From Saprospiraceae bacterium (lineage in GTDB: Bacteria; Bacteroidota; Bacteroidia; Chitinophagales; Saprospiraceae): DNA of 64,000 nt. The translations under genes were made by a program, and so were the position numbers. Shown piece by piece: positions 35,992-44,891 of the stretch. Under the pieces are notes generated by a model. The model was given only the letters and a program-made list of their open reading frames with translations. It was not told where the DNA came from and did no database searches. How positions within the stretch are numbered: the first letter of the stretch is position 1; each line of letters opens with the position of its first letter. The stretch lies in NCBI GenBank assembly GCA_028279185.1, contig JANQSS010000184.1, positions 62,001-126,000 on the forward strand, written 5' to 3'.

Positions 35992-36831
35992 TTAGATTAA
36001 ATGTAATCTATATTTTAATACGGACCAAAGCAAAAGGCCAATTTTCTGCACGTCTGGAACACGGATGCGCTGATTCATAATATCATGAGGTTCTACGTTC
36101 TTTATCTTACCCAATAACTTGCGGTAGTAAATGTAAGCGACATAAACGCCTAACTTTGAACCTTTGGGCAGCTTGCGAATACCTTCAAAAGCCTCATCGA
36201 ATTCTTTCTGAATTTCAGTCTCGATTTTCAATTTACAAGCTTCAGTAATGGCTTCATTATCCCTAAGTTCGGGAAAGTATTGGCGGCCAAGAACGTTTGC
36301 ATCTTGTCTTATATCACGTAAAAAGTTGACCTTTTGAAAAGCCGATCCAAGCTTCATTGCTGCTGGTTTCAACTGTAGGTAAAGCGCATGATTTCCTCGT
36401 ACAAATACATGCAGACACATGAGTCCTACGACTTCTGCTGAGCCATAAATGTAATTGTCATAGGATGCCCTATCATGAGTGGTTTGGTCCAAATCCATTT
36501 TCATGCTTTTTAAAAAACTGGCAATGTGCTCATGTTCGATTTGATATTGGTGCACGACCAACTGAAATGCATGAAGGACGGGATTAGCGCTTATTCTGCG
36601 TTGGATTGCCTTCCACGTTTCACCCGTAAATTCATCCAACATTGCGCGCTGAGGACTATCTGCAAACGTATCGACAATTTCATCTGCAACTCGAACGAAG
36701 CCATAAATGGCTGATATGGCTTTTCGAATATCACGGGCAAACAAACGAGCTCCAAGTGAAAAACTCGTGCTGTATGACGTCATAATATTGCGGTTGCAAT
36801 CGAATGCTATTTTATCATATAACATTCTCAT
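35992..36831 (-). CDS. crtB: phytoene synthase
   Basis: Joins two geranylgeranyl diphosphates to phytoene, the first committed carotenoid step. It has 279 residues of the squalene/phytoene synthase family. The first Asp-rich motif is in VRVADEIVDTFAD and the second in NFLRDIRQDAN, both for Mg-diphosphate binding; YIYGSAEVVGLMCL is the typical segment between them. Its start overlaps crtI by 4 bases. Confidence 0.94.
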   Translation of the reverse strand: MRMLYDKIAFDCNRNIMTSYSTSFSLGARLFARDIRKAISAIYGFVRVADEIVDTFADSPQRAMLDEFTGETWKAIQRRISANPVLHAFQLVVHQYQIEHEHIASFLKSMKMDLDQTTHDRASYDNYIYGSAEVVGLMCLHVFVRGNHALYLQLKPAAMKLGSAFQKVNFLRDIRQDANVLGRQYFPELRDNEAITEACKLKIETEIQKEFDEAFEGIRKLPKGSKLGVYVAYIYYRKLLGKIKNVEPHDIMNQRIRVPDVQKIGLLLWSVLKYRLHLI

Positions 36832-38309
36832 ATGCTTTTCGCCATTTTATAATTATTTAAAATATAGTCAGCTACAAGCTCTCCAGAAAGAAGCGCAGGT
36901 GGAACACCTGGCCCTGGTACTGTAAGTTGTCCGGTATAAAATAAATTTTTAATGCGTTTATTGCGAATTGTTGGTTTTAAGATAGCTGTTTGATTTAACG
37001 TATTGGCCAATCCATACGCATTTCCCCGAAGAGCATGATATTCCGACACAAAATCTTTAATACAATAGGAACGATGGAAGACAATATTATTTGAAATATG
37101 TAATCCTGTTATCCGCTCAAAGGATTTGATTAGTTTCTCGAAATACAATTCGCGAATTGCCACCGTATCGTTCAACTCCGGAGCAATTGGCATTAGAAAA
37201 AATAAATTCTCACTTCCAGAAGGTGCCACTGTATCATCTGTCTTAGAAGGACAACATACATAAAATAATGGGTCACTCGGCCATTTAGGATGTTCATAGA
37301 TTTCCGAAATGTGCGCATCGAAATCGCTGTGAAAAAATAAATTATGATGTTCCAATGTCTCTAGCTTCTTATTAACCCCAACAAAAAACAGCAAGGAAGA
37401 TGGTGCCATTGTACGTTTAGCCCAGTATTCTTCTGAGTAGTTTCGTTTATTTGGAGGTAAAAGTTTTTCAACATGAGCATAATCGGCGGCTCCCACGACA
37501 ACATCACAAGCTGAAATCCTTCCATTCGCAAACATTACCTCATTAATGCTATTATTATGGATGTTAAATCCAGAAACCTCGGCATTGGGAACAAAGGTTA
37601 CCCCGTTGCTTCTAGCTGCCTCAATAAATCCATTGACCACATTTTTAAATCCTCCACTGGGATAATACGTTCCTTGTTTCAATCCGGCGAAATTCATCAT
37701 TGTATAAAGGGCCGGAATTTTATTTGCAGAAGCTCCGAGGAATAACACCGGAAACTCCATGATTTTTTGAATTCGATTATTTTTAAAATAAGATCGTACC
37801 TGTTTGGCGACAGACTTGAATAAGTCCATTTGCAGCGCAGCTCGAAGAACTTTTATCCGTACGAATTCGAGAATTGATAGGCTCGGAAATTTAGCCATCT
37901 GCTTGACACCAAGATGGTATTTTACTTCAGCCTCCTCCATAAATCTATCGAGTCGATCGGCCGCGCCTGGTTCAATTGATTCGAAAACTGCTTTTAATTC
38001 ATCAAACTGTGCCGGAATGTCAATGTAATCCTTCTCCCCAAAATACACCCTAAATCCCGGATCCAACTTCTTCAACTCATAATATTCGCCCGTACTCGAA
38101 CCCAAACGTTGCATGGCTTCTTCAAAAATATCGGGCATCCAATACCAACTAGGACCTTTGTCAAAGTGAAATCCGTCGCTTGAAAAGCTACTCGCCCTGC
38201 CACCGTAGTAGACATTTTTTTCATAAATCGTAACATCATGTCCGTGCCTACTAAGTACGGCTGAAGCCATCAAGCCAGAAAACCCCGATCCGATTGTCGC
38301 TATTCTCAT
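36828..38309 (-). CDS. crtI: phytoene desaturase
   Basis: FAD-dependent CrtI-type desaturase that turns phytoene into lycopene. It has 493 residues. The dinucleotide-binding N-terminus is IATIGSGFSGLMASAVLSRHG followed by EKNVYYGGRASSF, read as the GxGxxG and the second FAD-contact motif. The C-terminal carotenoid-oxidase signature is in LFYTGQLTVPGPGVPPALLSG. It overlaps the regulator gene upstream and crtB downstream by 4 bases each. Confidence 0.95.
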   Translation of the reverse strand: MRIATIGSGFSGLMASAVLSRHGHDVTIYEKNVYYGGRASSFSSDGFHFDKGPSWYWMPDIFEEAMQRLGSSTGEYYELKKLDPGFRVYFGEKDYIDIPAQFDELKAVFESIEPGAADRLDRFMEEAEVKYHLGVKQMAKFPSLSILEFVRIKVLRAALQMDLFKSVAKQVRSYFKNNRIQKIMEFPVLFLGASANKIPALYTMMNFAGLKQGTYYPSGGFKNVVNGFIEAARSNGVTFVPNAEVSGFNIHNNSINEVMFANGRISACDVVVGAADYAHVEKLLPPNKRNYSEEYWAKRTMAPSSLLFFVGVNKKLETLEHHNLFFHSDFDAHISEIYEHPKWPSDPLFYVCCPSKTDDTVAPSGSENLFFLMPIAPELNDTVAIRELYFEKLIKSFERITGLHISNNIVFHRSYCIKDFVSEYHALRGNAYGLANTLNQTAILKPTIRNKRIKNLFYTGQLTVPGPGVPPALLSGELVADYILNNYKMAKSI

Positions 38310-39223
38310 TGTTCATCAAAGTTGAGCACTTCACGTTTTGATTGAACAAGATATGTTTTTAAGTCTTCAATTTTGGTAATAAACTTAACGGAGTCAATAC
38401 TTTTGAAAAATGCCGTATCTAATCGGCCAGGTTGACCCGCGATTAATAGCGGAATATCGATATTGCTATCCCATTGTTCAAGGAATTTCTTTGAACGATT
38501 CGAAATTTTTCCATAATTACAAAAAAGAAGAGCTGCCCTAGGCTTTTTCGTTTTGATACACTTTTCTACATTAATCCCAGGAACATTTTGTCCCAGGTAA
38601 ATAGCAGCTACACCCATCTTTCTGATCAAATATTGACACATGAGTAAACCGAGTTCATGCAACTCGTCGCTCGGCAAAAAAAGGACAATACCATCTTTTT
38701 GATTTGACGGGACGGGCAATGCATCAATTGCGACTTCCAATTTTCTTCTAATGAAGTTTGACAGGAAATGCTCTTGAGCAGGATTGATCTTCTTAGACAT
38801 CCACAACACACCAATACGTTGTAATGCTGGTAAAAACACGGCGGACCATAAAAACTCGAATTCGGCCTTTTCTAATATTTTGGTACAGGCCTGTTCAATC
38901 CGATTTTCATTGTATGATATGGTTCCGGCCAATATTTCATCCAGGAAGAACTGCTCTGCATGTTCTGCATTTATAAAAGACTCTTGCAATTCGGTCATGC
39001 GACCTAACATCTCACTTTCAGACCACTTCGCCACAGTAGATATTCTATGGCCTCGCTTCACGAAGCGGCTGATATTCAGAAGTTTAAGGAAGTCATCATC
39101 AGAATACAATCGATGGTTTCCCTCGGTACGCATAGGACTGAAAAGATCGTATCGCTTTTCCCACATGCGAATGGTGTGCGACTTTATGCCAGAGACTCGT
39201 TCTAGATCGGCTATAGTATACAA
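38306..39223 (-). CDS. carH: MerR-type regulator with B12-binding domain (CarH-like photoreceptor)
   Basis: A 305-residue light-sensing repressor candidate. Residues 2-70 form a MerR helix-turn-helix (YTIADLERVSGIKSHTIRMWEKRYD). A helical light-sensing bundle follows at about 85-165 and contains the Wx9EH motif of CarH proteins (Trp141, Glu151-His152). The cobalamin-binding Rossmann domain (about 176-295) carries the lower-ligand motif ExHxxG (Glu187, His189, Gly192). In CarH, adenosylcobalamin keeps the tetramer on DNA in the dark, and light breaks it and frees the genes. It is first in the crt operon (4-base overlap with crtI) and divergent from a photolyase. The start is TTG at 39223; a stop precedes it in frame, so no ATG start is possible. 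The gene name is by similarity. Confidence 0.85.
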   Translation of the reverse strand: MYTIADLERVSGIKSHTIRMWEKRYDLFSPMRTEGNHRLYSDDDFLKLLNISRFVKRGHRISTVAKWSESEMLGRMTELQESFINAEHAEQFFLDEILAGTISYNENRIEQACTKILEKAEFEFLWSAVFLPALQRIGVLWMSKKINPAQEHFLSNFIRRKLEVAIDALPVPSNQKDGIVLFLPSDELHELGLLMCQYLIRKMGVAAIYLGQNVPGINVEKCIKTKKPRAALLFCNYGKISNRSKKFLEQWDSNIDIPLLIAGQPGRLDTAFFKSIDSVKFITKIEDLKTYLVQSKREVLNFDEQ

Positions 39224-39228
39224 GAATT

Positions 39229-39260
39229 TTGTTTAATTTTGATCAAAAATAGTTAAACAA
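39229..39260. promoter_or_regulatory. divergent promoter and palindromic operator between carH-crt and the photolyase gene
   Basis: A 12-base perfect palindrome TTTTGATCAAAA at 39237-39248 is flanked by inverted arms TTGTTTAA (39229-39236) and TTAAACAA (39253-39260). Two face-to-face TAnnTTTG boxes make up its core: TAATTTTG on the plus strand (39234-39241) and TATTTTTG on the minus strand (39251-39244). The minus promoter also has a TTTG at 39275-39272, 20 bases away, as its -33 box. A bound repressor here would shut both directions. Confidence 0.65.
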
Positions 39261-39268
39261 TCCAAAAT

Positions 39269-40594
39269 ATGCAAATAGGTCCACCACCAATCTCGACACC
39301 ATTCAACATTGTTTGGTTGCGGCGTAATTTGAGATTGATAGACAACATGCCACTTTATCATGCCGCCTGTGAGGACTTGCCAATCCTTATCCTATTTGTC
39401 TATGACACAGACATATTGACTAGGCTGGATGATTCCTCTGATTTACGGGTCAACTTCATTCACTTAACCCTTCATAAATTAAACAAAGAAGCAAGTGCGC
39501 ATCATGGAGGTGTATTGACGTTACACGGAACTGCAATAAAAGTACTTGAGCAAATTATAACCAACTGGCCCGTTCGTAAGATATTCCACGCATTGGATTT
39601 TGAACCATATGCTTTAGCTAGAGACGCACAAGTCATGAAGTGTGCAAGGATGAATAATGTTGCAATGAATTCCTCACTCGATCACATAATCATGCATCCT
39701 GAACGCATAACTACCCTCGACGGGAAGCCTTACAAAGTATATACCCCTTACTCAAAACAATGGATAAAAGAATTAAAATCCGTATGTCTTTCCGACAGCC
39801 AATTACCAAAATCCCTTAACCTTATAAACCCTAAGAGGTCATTACTTACTTTGCGACAAATTGGATTTAGTTTTAAAGAATGGTCATTTCCTGATGCATT
39901 CATTTCGCAATCAATAATAGGTTTATATAAAGATAAACGCGATTTTCCCAGTGAAGAAGGAACATCACACCTCGGTATGCATTTGCGATTTGGGACTATT
40001 AGCATTCGGTATCTTGTCAAGCAGGCACTTGAATCAAACGATAACACATTTTTGAAACAATTGATTTGGCGGGAATTTTTCATACAGGTTATGTTTCATT
40101 TCCCAAATTCAATGACACAGGCGTTTAATCCAAAATACCGTAACCTGCCCTGGCGATTCGACGAAGAACAATTTAATAGATGGAAAAATGGTGAAACAGG
40201 GATACCCTTGGTCGACGCTGGCATGCGACAATTAAATCAAACGGGATATATGCACAACCGGGTTCGAATGATCGTAGCCTCCTGGCTTTGTAAAAACTTA
40301 TTGTTTGATTGGCGTCTTGGTGAACGATATTTTGCTTCAAAACTACTCGATTTTGAACTCGCTTCAAATGTGGGCAGTTGGCAATGGGTTGCAGGCACGG
40401 GTGTCGACGCGGCACCATATTTCAGAATTTTCAATCCATTTACTCAAGCCAAAAAGTTCGATCCAAACAATTTATACATAAAAAAATACATTCCGAACTA
40501 TTCTGAAAATACTTATCCGCAACCGATGGTTGATTACAAGGTATCGCGAACTGTTTGCTTAGATTTTTTTAGAAATAACGTGAGTATTACTTAA
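39269..40594 (+). CDS. phr: deoxyribodipyrimidine photo-lyase / cryptochrome family protein
   Basis: FAD-dependent, light-driven repair of UV pyrimidine dimers, or a related blue-light receptor. It has 441 residues. The N-terminal antenna-binding domain opens with NIVWLRRNLRLIDNMPLYHA. The FAD-binding domain carries SHLGMHLRFGTISIR, QLIWREFFIQV, GIPLVDAGMRQLNQTGYMHNR and ASNVGSWQWVAGTGVDAAPYFRIFNP, the hallmark of class I photolyases. It shares the divergent promoter with the carotenoid operon, so light is the likely common signal. Repair activity is more likely than pure signalling because the C-terminal tail is short. Confidence 0.92.
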   Translation: MQIGPPPISTPFNIVWLRRNLRLIDNMPLYHAACEDLPILILFVYDTDILTRLDDSSDLRVNFIHLTLHKLNKEASAHHGGVLTLHGTAIKVLEQIITNWPVRKIFHALDFEPYALARDAQVMKCARMNNVAMNSSLDHIIMHPERITTLDGKPYKVYTPYSKQWIKELKSVCLSDSQLPKSLNLINPKRSLLTLRQIGFSFKEWSFPDAFISQSIIGLYKDKRDFPSEEGTSHLGMHLRFGTISIRYLVKQALESNDNTFLKQLIWREFFIQVMFHFPNSMTQAFNPKYRNLPWRFDEEQFNRWKNGETGIPLVDAGMRQLNQTGYMHNRVRMIVASWLCKNLLFDWRLGERYFASKLLDFELASNVGSWQWVAGTGVDAAPYFRIFNPFTQAKKFDPNNLYIKKYIPNYSENTYPQPMVDYKVSRTVCLDFFRNNVSIT

Positions 40595-40606
40595 AACGTC
40601 TGGATA

Positions 40607-42226
40607 TCACTTATCTAAAACCTCCAACATAACTTTGCCAGTTGACCCGCTCGGTAATGGAATATTTGTTAATTGCGAAATAGTTGGAGCTATCTCCGTT
40701 ATGCTATGATAAGCATGACTTCTACCTGGTTGAATTCCCCAGCCATAATATATTAGGGGTACATGCGTATCATAGGCATAGGGCGACCCATGCGTAGTGC
40801 CTGTGGATTTATAAAACATATAACCTGGTTCCAGTAAAAGTACGAGCTCCCCGTTTTGCTTTACATCATATCCGGCAGCAATCATTTGCAAATAGTACTC
40901 ATGCGCATTTCCTTGTAATATTTGCTGACTTGTATACACGCGTTTTACGGAGGGCTTTGTCAAGACATAATTTGCAATTTCCGCTTGGACATTTGTCAAA
41001 TTTAGTTTTAAATTATTTAATACAATATCGTTGAAGTAAATATTATTATTGCTGAAATTTTTTACTACATTTTCACCATATTTTTCTATCGAAAATGTCT
41101 TCAGATCATTCCGAAAGTCAGCATCACTGAGCGCTTCCGCTTTTATATTGTGGTCTTTCAAAAAATTAGGCACCTCACCTGCTCCATGATCTGATGATAA
41201 AAAAAGCACATAATCTTCCCCACCAACTTTGTTATCGAGGTATTCCAGTAGTCGTGCCAATGACTGGTCGAGTCTTAAATATGTATCCTGTGTCTCGATT
41301 GCGCGAGGCCCCATAGCGTGTCCAACATAATCAGTCGCCGAAAAACTAATAGCCAGCAGATCTATAATATCGTCTTTACCTAATTCCTCTTCTGCGATTG
41401 CCTCCAAAGCAAAGTCCACGACTATATCATTTCCATAAGGAGTGGATCGAATTGCTCCTACCCCACCCATTTTTATTAAATTGGTCAAATCATATGGAAA
41501 AACTGGATCGCTACCGCCTAGTCTGCTTTCGTAAGGAGAATTATCCTTGTCACTTTCATCATAGGAATTTTCGCGTAAGACGTTCCATCCCTTCTTTATG
41601 TAATCTATGGCCAACTTTTTATCATTGAATGAAGTAACCCAACTCGGTAATTTCTCCATATAATACGTGCTTGTTATAAAATTGCCGTCATCATTAAACC
41701 AGTACGCCGCGTCCCCCATATGACCGGCAGGTAGAATAGCTCCCCGATCTTTTATGCTCACACCAATAACTTTTCCTCGCTGATTTGTGAACATCTTTAA
41801 CTCGTCACCCAGTGTTGTCGTCATCAAACGTTCACCGGACATCCCACGTCCTTCTGCCCCGACTAATGGGCAGTTGTCGTCGGCTGTGCAATAGACATCC
41901 TTGTTTTCTTGTTTATGAAACCACCAATTGCCCACAATACCATGAACACTTGGCGTAGTCCCTGTATAAATCGACGCGTGTCCGGGAGCTGTATACGTCG
42001 GAAAATAATTATAGTGTGTATTTGAAAAGTAAAATCCCTCTCGTATTAAGCGCTTGAAACCATTTTCGCCAAAATCGTCATAGTACCTTTGAATATATTC
42101 ATTGCGCATTTGGTCTACCACAACACCCACAATTAGCTTAGGACGTTCATTTGGCTCCTGGGCATAACTTAGGTTGTATACCATACTTGCAGCACAAAAA
42201 ATACTTATTATTTTTAGGTATTTCAT
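40607..42226 (-). CDS. pafA: PafA-type alkaline phosphatase, secreted
   Basis: A periplasmic phosphomonoesterase of the alkaline phosphatase superfamily, 539 residues. The ATG at 42226 starts a signal peptide (KYLKIISIFCAASMVYNLSYAQ). The catalytic Thr is residue 79 in TYTAPGHASIYTG and the conserved Asn is residue 100 in HGIVGNWW, the same positions I recall for the Elizabethkingia PafA enzyme. The Lys-x-Arg pair (Lys159, Arg161) is in SIKDRGAILPAGH, and zinc ligands lie in FLSSDHGAGEVP and the C-terminal GTTHGSPYAYDTHVPLI, read as HG(S/T)..YD..VP. Known PafA enzymes are active whatever the phosphate level and serve organic-phosphate use. It ends a chain of minus-strand genes. Confidence 0.88.
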   Translation of the reverse strand: MKYLKIISIFCAASMVYNLSYAQEPNERPKLIVGVVVDQMRNEYIQRYYDDFGENGFKRLIREGFYFSNTHYNYFPTYTAPGHASIYTGTTPSVHGIVGNWWFHKQENKDVYCTADDNCPLVGAEGRGMSGERLMTTTLGDELKMFTNQRGKVIGVSIKDRGAILPAGHMGDAAYWFNDDGNFITSTYYMEKLPSWVTSFNDKKLAIDYIKKGWNVLRENSYDESDKDNSPYESRLGGSDPVFPYDLTNLIKMGGVGAIRSTPYGNDIVVDFALEAIAEEELGKDDIIDLLAISFSATDYVGHAMGPRAIETQDTYLRLDQSLARLLEYLDNKVGGEDYVLFLSSDHGAGEVPNFLKDHNIKAEALSDADFRNDLKTFSIEKYGENVVKNFSNNNIYFNDIVLNNLKLNLTNVQAEIANYVLTKPSVKRVYTSQQILQGNAHEYYLQMIAAGYDVKQNGELVLLLEPGYMFYKSTGTTHGSPYAYDTHVPLIYYGWGIQPGRSHAYHSITEIAPTISQLTNIPLPSGSTGKVMLEVLDK

Positions 42227-42249
42227 ATTCAAAATTTCAGTCACTAAAT

Positions 42250-43266
42250 TTAAAACTGGTAATTGTCAAAAATTCGGATGGCTTCTTCATACAATCTTTT
42301 ATCCCAATATGTTTTCTTGACTATTTCATTATGAATTTCCGGTTGTAATTCGATTTTCTTTCCAATATTCTTATGTATCACCTTTCCCATATTCCAACCA
42401 TATCGTGATTGAATTCGTTTCACCGATTGTTCAAATCGTTCTTGCAAACCTACGAAATCACATCGACGTAAATTTCTTATGACTACCTGGAAGATATCCT
42501 CCGTAATCTCACTAGGCAGTATATGCGCTGGGAGAAAATAGTAACATTGTGGGTTGTCTGAAATATGATTTTTGAGCACAAATTCGTTAGAAGCATCCTT
42601 GGAAAGCGGCCCGTGTGTTCTTTTATGCGTAAGTAGAGAAACCATGTGATCGAAAGGCTTTCGTAAAAACGTAATAATTTTTGGTGGTGCAACAAGGTGC
42701 CTAATCACATAGATAGGGTAATGCCCCATTAATAAGCCAATAGATTTTTTATCCTCCTTTGACATCTCTGCCAATGCTGAAATCTTTGGGTATTTTTTAT
42801 TATTTAACGCTAAAACCGATTTATTAGGCCAAATTTCGTTTTGATTAAATGCTCGGTTTAACATCATGCGAAATGACGTTCCGGCCGTTTTCGGAATGTG
42901 TAGAAAAAAATAAGAATTTTGGTCACCTGAATTATAAAACCCATTGCGGTAGTAAGCAAATGACAAATTTGGTACTAAAGGCAAACTTTTAGCATCAACT
43001 AATACGTTGATATCATCTCTAAAATGGAATGCACCTAATGATTTCAGATCAAAATTAAATCCGTGATTTGCCGGTACGTTTCTTTCACTCAAAAGTTTGT
43101 GCTCGGCATCGGCAACCTGTTCGGCAATTACCGCGCCATTTACTTCAAGGTGAACTGTTGCGTATTCAGCATTATCCGCATAGAACGCAAATCCTCTAAC
43201 ATGGTCAGGAGATCGTTGTGTGATATAACCGATACACTTTTTCACTCTTTCGTCTTTATTTTTCAA
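42250..43266 (-). CDS. sulfotransferase-family protein with N-terminal beta-sandwich
   Basis: A 338-residue protein in two parts. Residues 1 to about 115 form a small beta-rich domain (HVRGFAFYADNAEYATVHLEVNG). From about 120 a sulfotransferase fold follows, with the PAPS-binding motif FLHIPKTAGTSFRMMLNR and the 3'-phosphate motif TFLRKPFDHMVSLLTHKR. The His-Ile-Pro-Lys-Thr-Ala-Gly pattern is typical of the sulfotransferase 2 group, which modifies polysaccharides. No signal peptide is seen. It overlaps murB by 11 bases, so a role in modifying an envelope polymer is plausible but inferred. The acceptor is unknown. Confidence 0.78.
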   Translation of the reverse strand: MKNKDERVKKCIGYITQRSPDHVRGFAFYADNAEYATVHLEVNGAVIAEQVADAEHKLLSERNVPANHGFNFDLKSLGAFHFRDDINVLVDAKSLPLVPNLSFAYYRNGFYNSGDQNSYFFLHIPKTAGTSFRMMLNRAFNQNEIWPNKSVLALNNKKYPKISALAEMSKEDKKSIGLLMGHYPIYVIRHLVAPPKIITFLRKPFDHMVSLLTHKRTHGPLSKDASNEFVLKNHISDNPQCYYFLPAHILPSEITEDIFQVVIRNLRRCDFVGLQERFEQSVKRIQSRYGWNMGKVIHKNIGKKIELQPEIHNEIVKKTYWDKRLYEEAIRIFDNYQF

Positions 43267-44266
43267 TAATGTTTACTTCTGGCTCTAACGTAATTCCAAA
43301 TTTTTGATTAACCGATGCTTGAATCTCATGCGCAAATGATTTGATTTCCTTTGATGTGGCCTTTCCAAAATTCACAATGACAAGCGCTTGCTTTTCATAA
43401 CAACCGACATCACCAATTCGACGTCCTTTCCATCCACATAAGTCAATCAGTTGTCCCGCAGCCAATTTTACATGTTCAGAACCATTGACTGAAAAGTGCT
43501 TTAATTCCGGAAACTCCTTATGCAATGTATTCCATTGCTCAAGATTGATAATTGGGTTTTTAAAAAAACTACCACCATTGCCCAGTTGATCAGGGTCAGG
43601 AAGCTTCGACATTCGAATGTCTATGACTAAATTGTAAATATCCTGAATCGTCGGGTTTAAAATATTACGTTCTCTACAAGCATCGGACAAAGCGTAATAA
43701 GATGTATTGATAGCATGATCTCTTGCAGTTAATTTAAATGTCACGGAAGTGATTATATATTGACCCTTCAAGGCTTGTTTGAACACCGAATTGCGATATT
43801 CAAATTCGCATGCTTCGTGAGAAAATATTTCTAACGTACCCGAAGTCAGGTGATACGCTTCCAGTGAAACAAAGACGTCCTGTAATTCTACACCATAGGC
43901 GCCAATATTTTGCACAGGTGCCGCTCCCACCTGTCCAGGAATTAATGCCAGGTTTTCGAGCCCTCCCCAACCGAAATGGACACATGTGGTTACAAGATCA
44001 TGCCAATTGAGTCCTCCTCCTACGTGAACAATTACTTCATCACCTAACTCATCCACCCTAATAAAATTGATTTTATTATGCCATACCCATTTGTCAATTC
44101 TATCTGGCAATAATACATTACTGCCGCCTCCTAAAATAAAGACGTCGTCAAAATCTTCGACGGAAACGAGTTCATTTACATTGTGAACTTCAGAATATTG
44201 ATTAGCGATACTCGAAATTCCAAACGTATTTAATGCACTAAGTTCTTTATTAGCGATTATTTTCAT
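43256..44266 (-). CDS. murB: UDP-N-acetylenolpyruvoylglucosamine reductase
   Basis: FAD- and NADPH-dependent enzyme that finishes UDP-N-acetylmuramate for peptidoglycan. It has 336 residues of the type I (E. coli-like) form. FAD-binding signatures are DDVFILGGGSNVLLPDR and GGLENLALIPGQVGAAPVQNIGAYG. The catalytic Ser is in LGNGGSFFKNPI, and the C-terminal SAGQLIDL-like segment reads AAGQLIDLCGWKGRRIGDVG, ending with a conserved Glu in LEPEVNIIE. Its start overlaps the end of the upstream envelope gene by 17 bases. Confidence 0.95.
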   Translation of the reverse strand: MKIIANKELSALNTFGISSIANQYSEVHNVNELVSVEDFDDVFILGGGSNVLLPDRIDKWVWHNKINFIRVDELGDEVIVHVGGGLNWHDLVTTCVHFGWGGLENLALIPGQVGAAPVQNIGAYGVELQDVFVSLEAYHLTSGTLEIFSHEACEFEYRNSVFKQALKGQYIITSVTFKLTARDHAINTSYYALSDACRERNILNPTIQDIYNLVIDIRMSKLPDPDQLGNGGSFFKNPIINLEQWNTLHKEFPELKHFSVNGSEHVKLAAGQLIDLCGWKGRRIGDVGCYEKQALVIVNFGKATSKEIKSFAHEIQASVNQKFGITLEPEVNIIEK

Positions 44267-44891
44267 TGCGCAATGCCGCTCTTTTTTTTAATTTTTTCTT
44301 AAACGTCAAATTTTGGTCAATTACGAACCCTACATGCCAATTTTTTGCGTCATCTTTTCCTTGACCATATCGAAAATAAACATAGGTTGCCGTTGCCTTT
44401 TTACCCACACCAAAGTGGACTTGACCAAATGTAGTTTGAAACAAGTCACGTGATAATGCTGTGAAATCATCATCAATAAAATATAAATCGGTGCGAGCGA
44501 ATTCATATCCTCCTGCGAAACCAAAACCCCAATGAGCCTCATCCTGAAATCCTGAAAGACCCTTAAAATTTAAAGACGCAATGACTGGAAAATAAAACGC
44601 CCCTAGCCCTTTATATTCATTTACATCAAACGCAAAAGGTGCAATTCCTATTTGACCCTCCAAAGCCAAGCCCACATTATTAGTACCAATAAACAACTTC
44701 GGTCCAATATGCAAGTTGAATAAAGCGCTCCCCAAGCCCCGCTTTCCAATTTGCGGTTGTGCTCGTGGATTAGCCTGATACTGATAGGCGTCAAACCCAT
44801 AAGACAACCCAATACCGATTTGCCCAAGACTGGTAAATGACGCCAATAGTAGTAGCCCCAATATGATAATATACTTTTCAATTCTACTCAT
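44250..44891 (-). CDS. outer-membrane-like protein of unknown function
   Basis: A 213-residue exported protein. The ATG at 44891 begins a signal peptide (SRIEKYIIILGLLLLASFTSLGQ). The mature part alternates short amphipathic strands with Gly and aromatic residues (IGIGLSYGFDAYQYQ, GFGFAGGYEFARTDLYFI, FGQVHFGVGKKATATYVYFRYG), which suggests a small beta-barrel, though the last residues are a basic tail (KKKLKKRAALRNENNR) in place of a C-terminal aromatic. No family is recognised. It overlaps murB and the upstream membrane gene, in a chain of envelope genes. Confidence 0.7.
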   Translation of the reverse strand: MSRIEKYIIILGLLLLASFTSLGQIGIGLSYGFDAYQYQANPRAQPQIGKRGLGSALFNLHIGPKLFIGTNNVGLALEGQIGIAPFAFDVNEYKGLGAFYFPVIASLNFKGLSGFQDEAHWGFGFAGGYEFARTDLYFIDDDFTALSRDLFQTTFGQVHFGVGKKATATYVYFRYGQGKDDAKNWHVGFVIDQNLTFKKKLKKRAALRNENNR

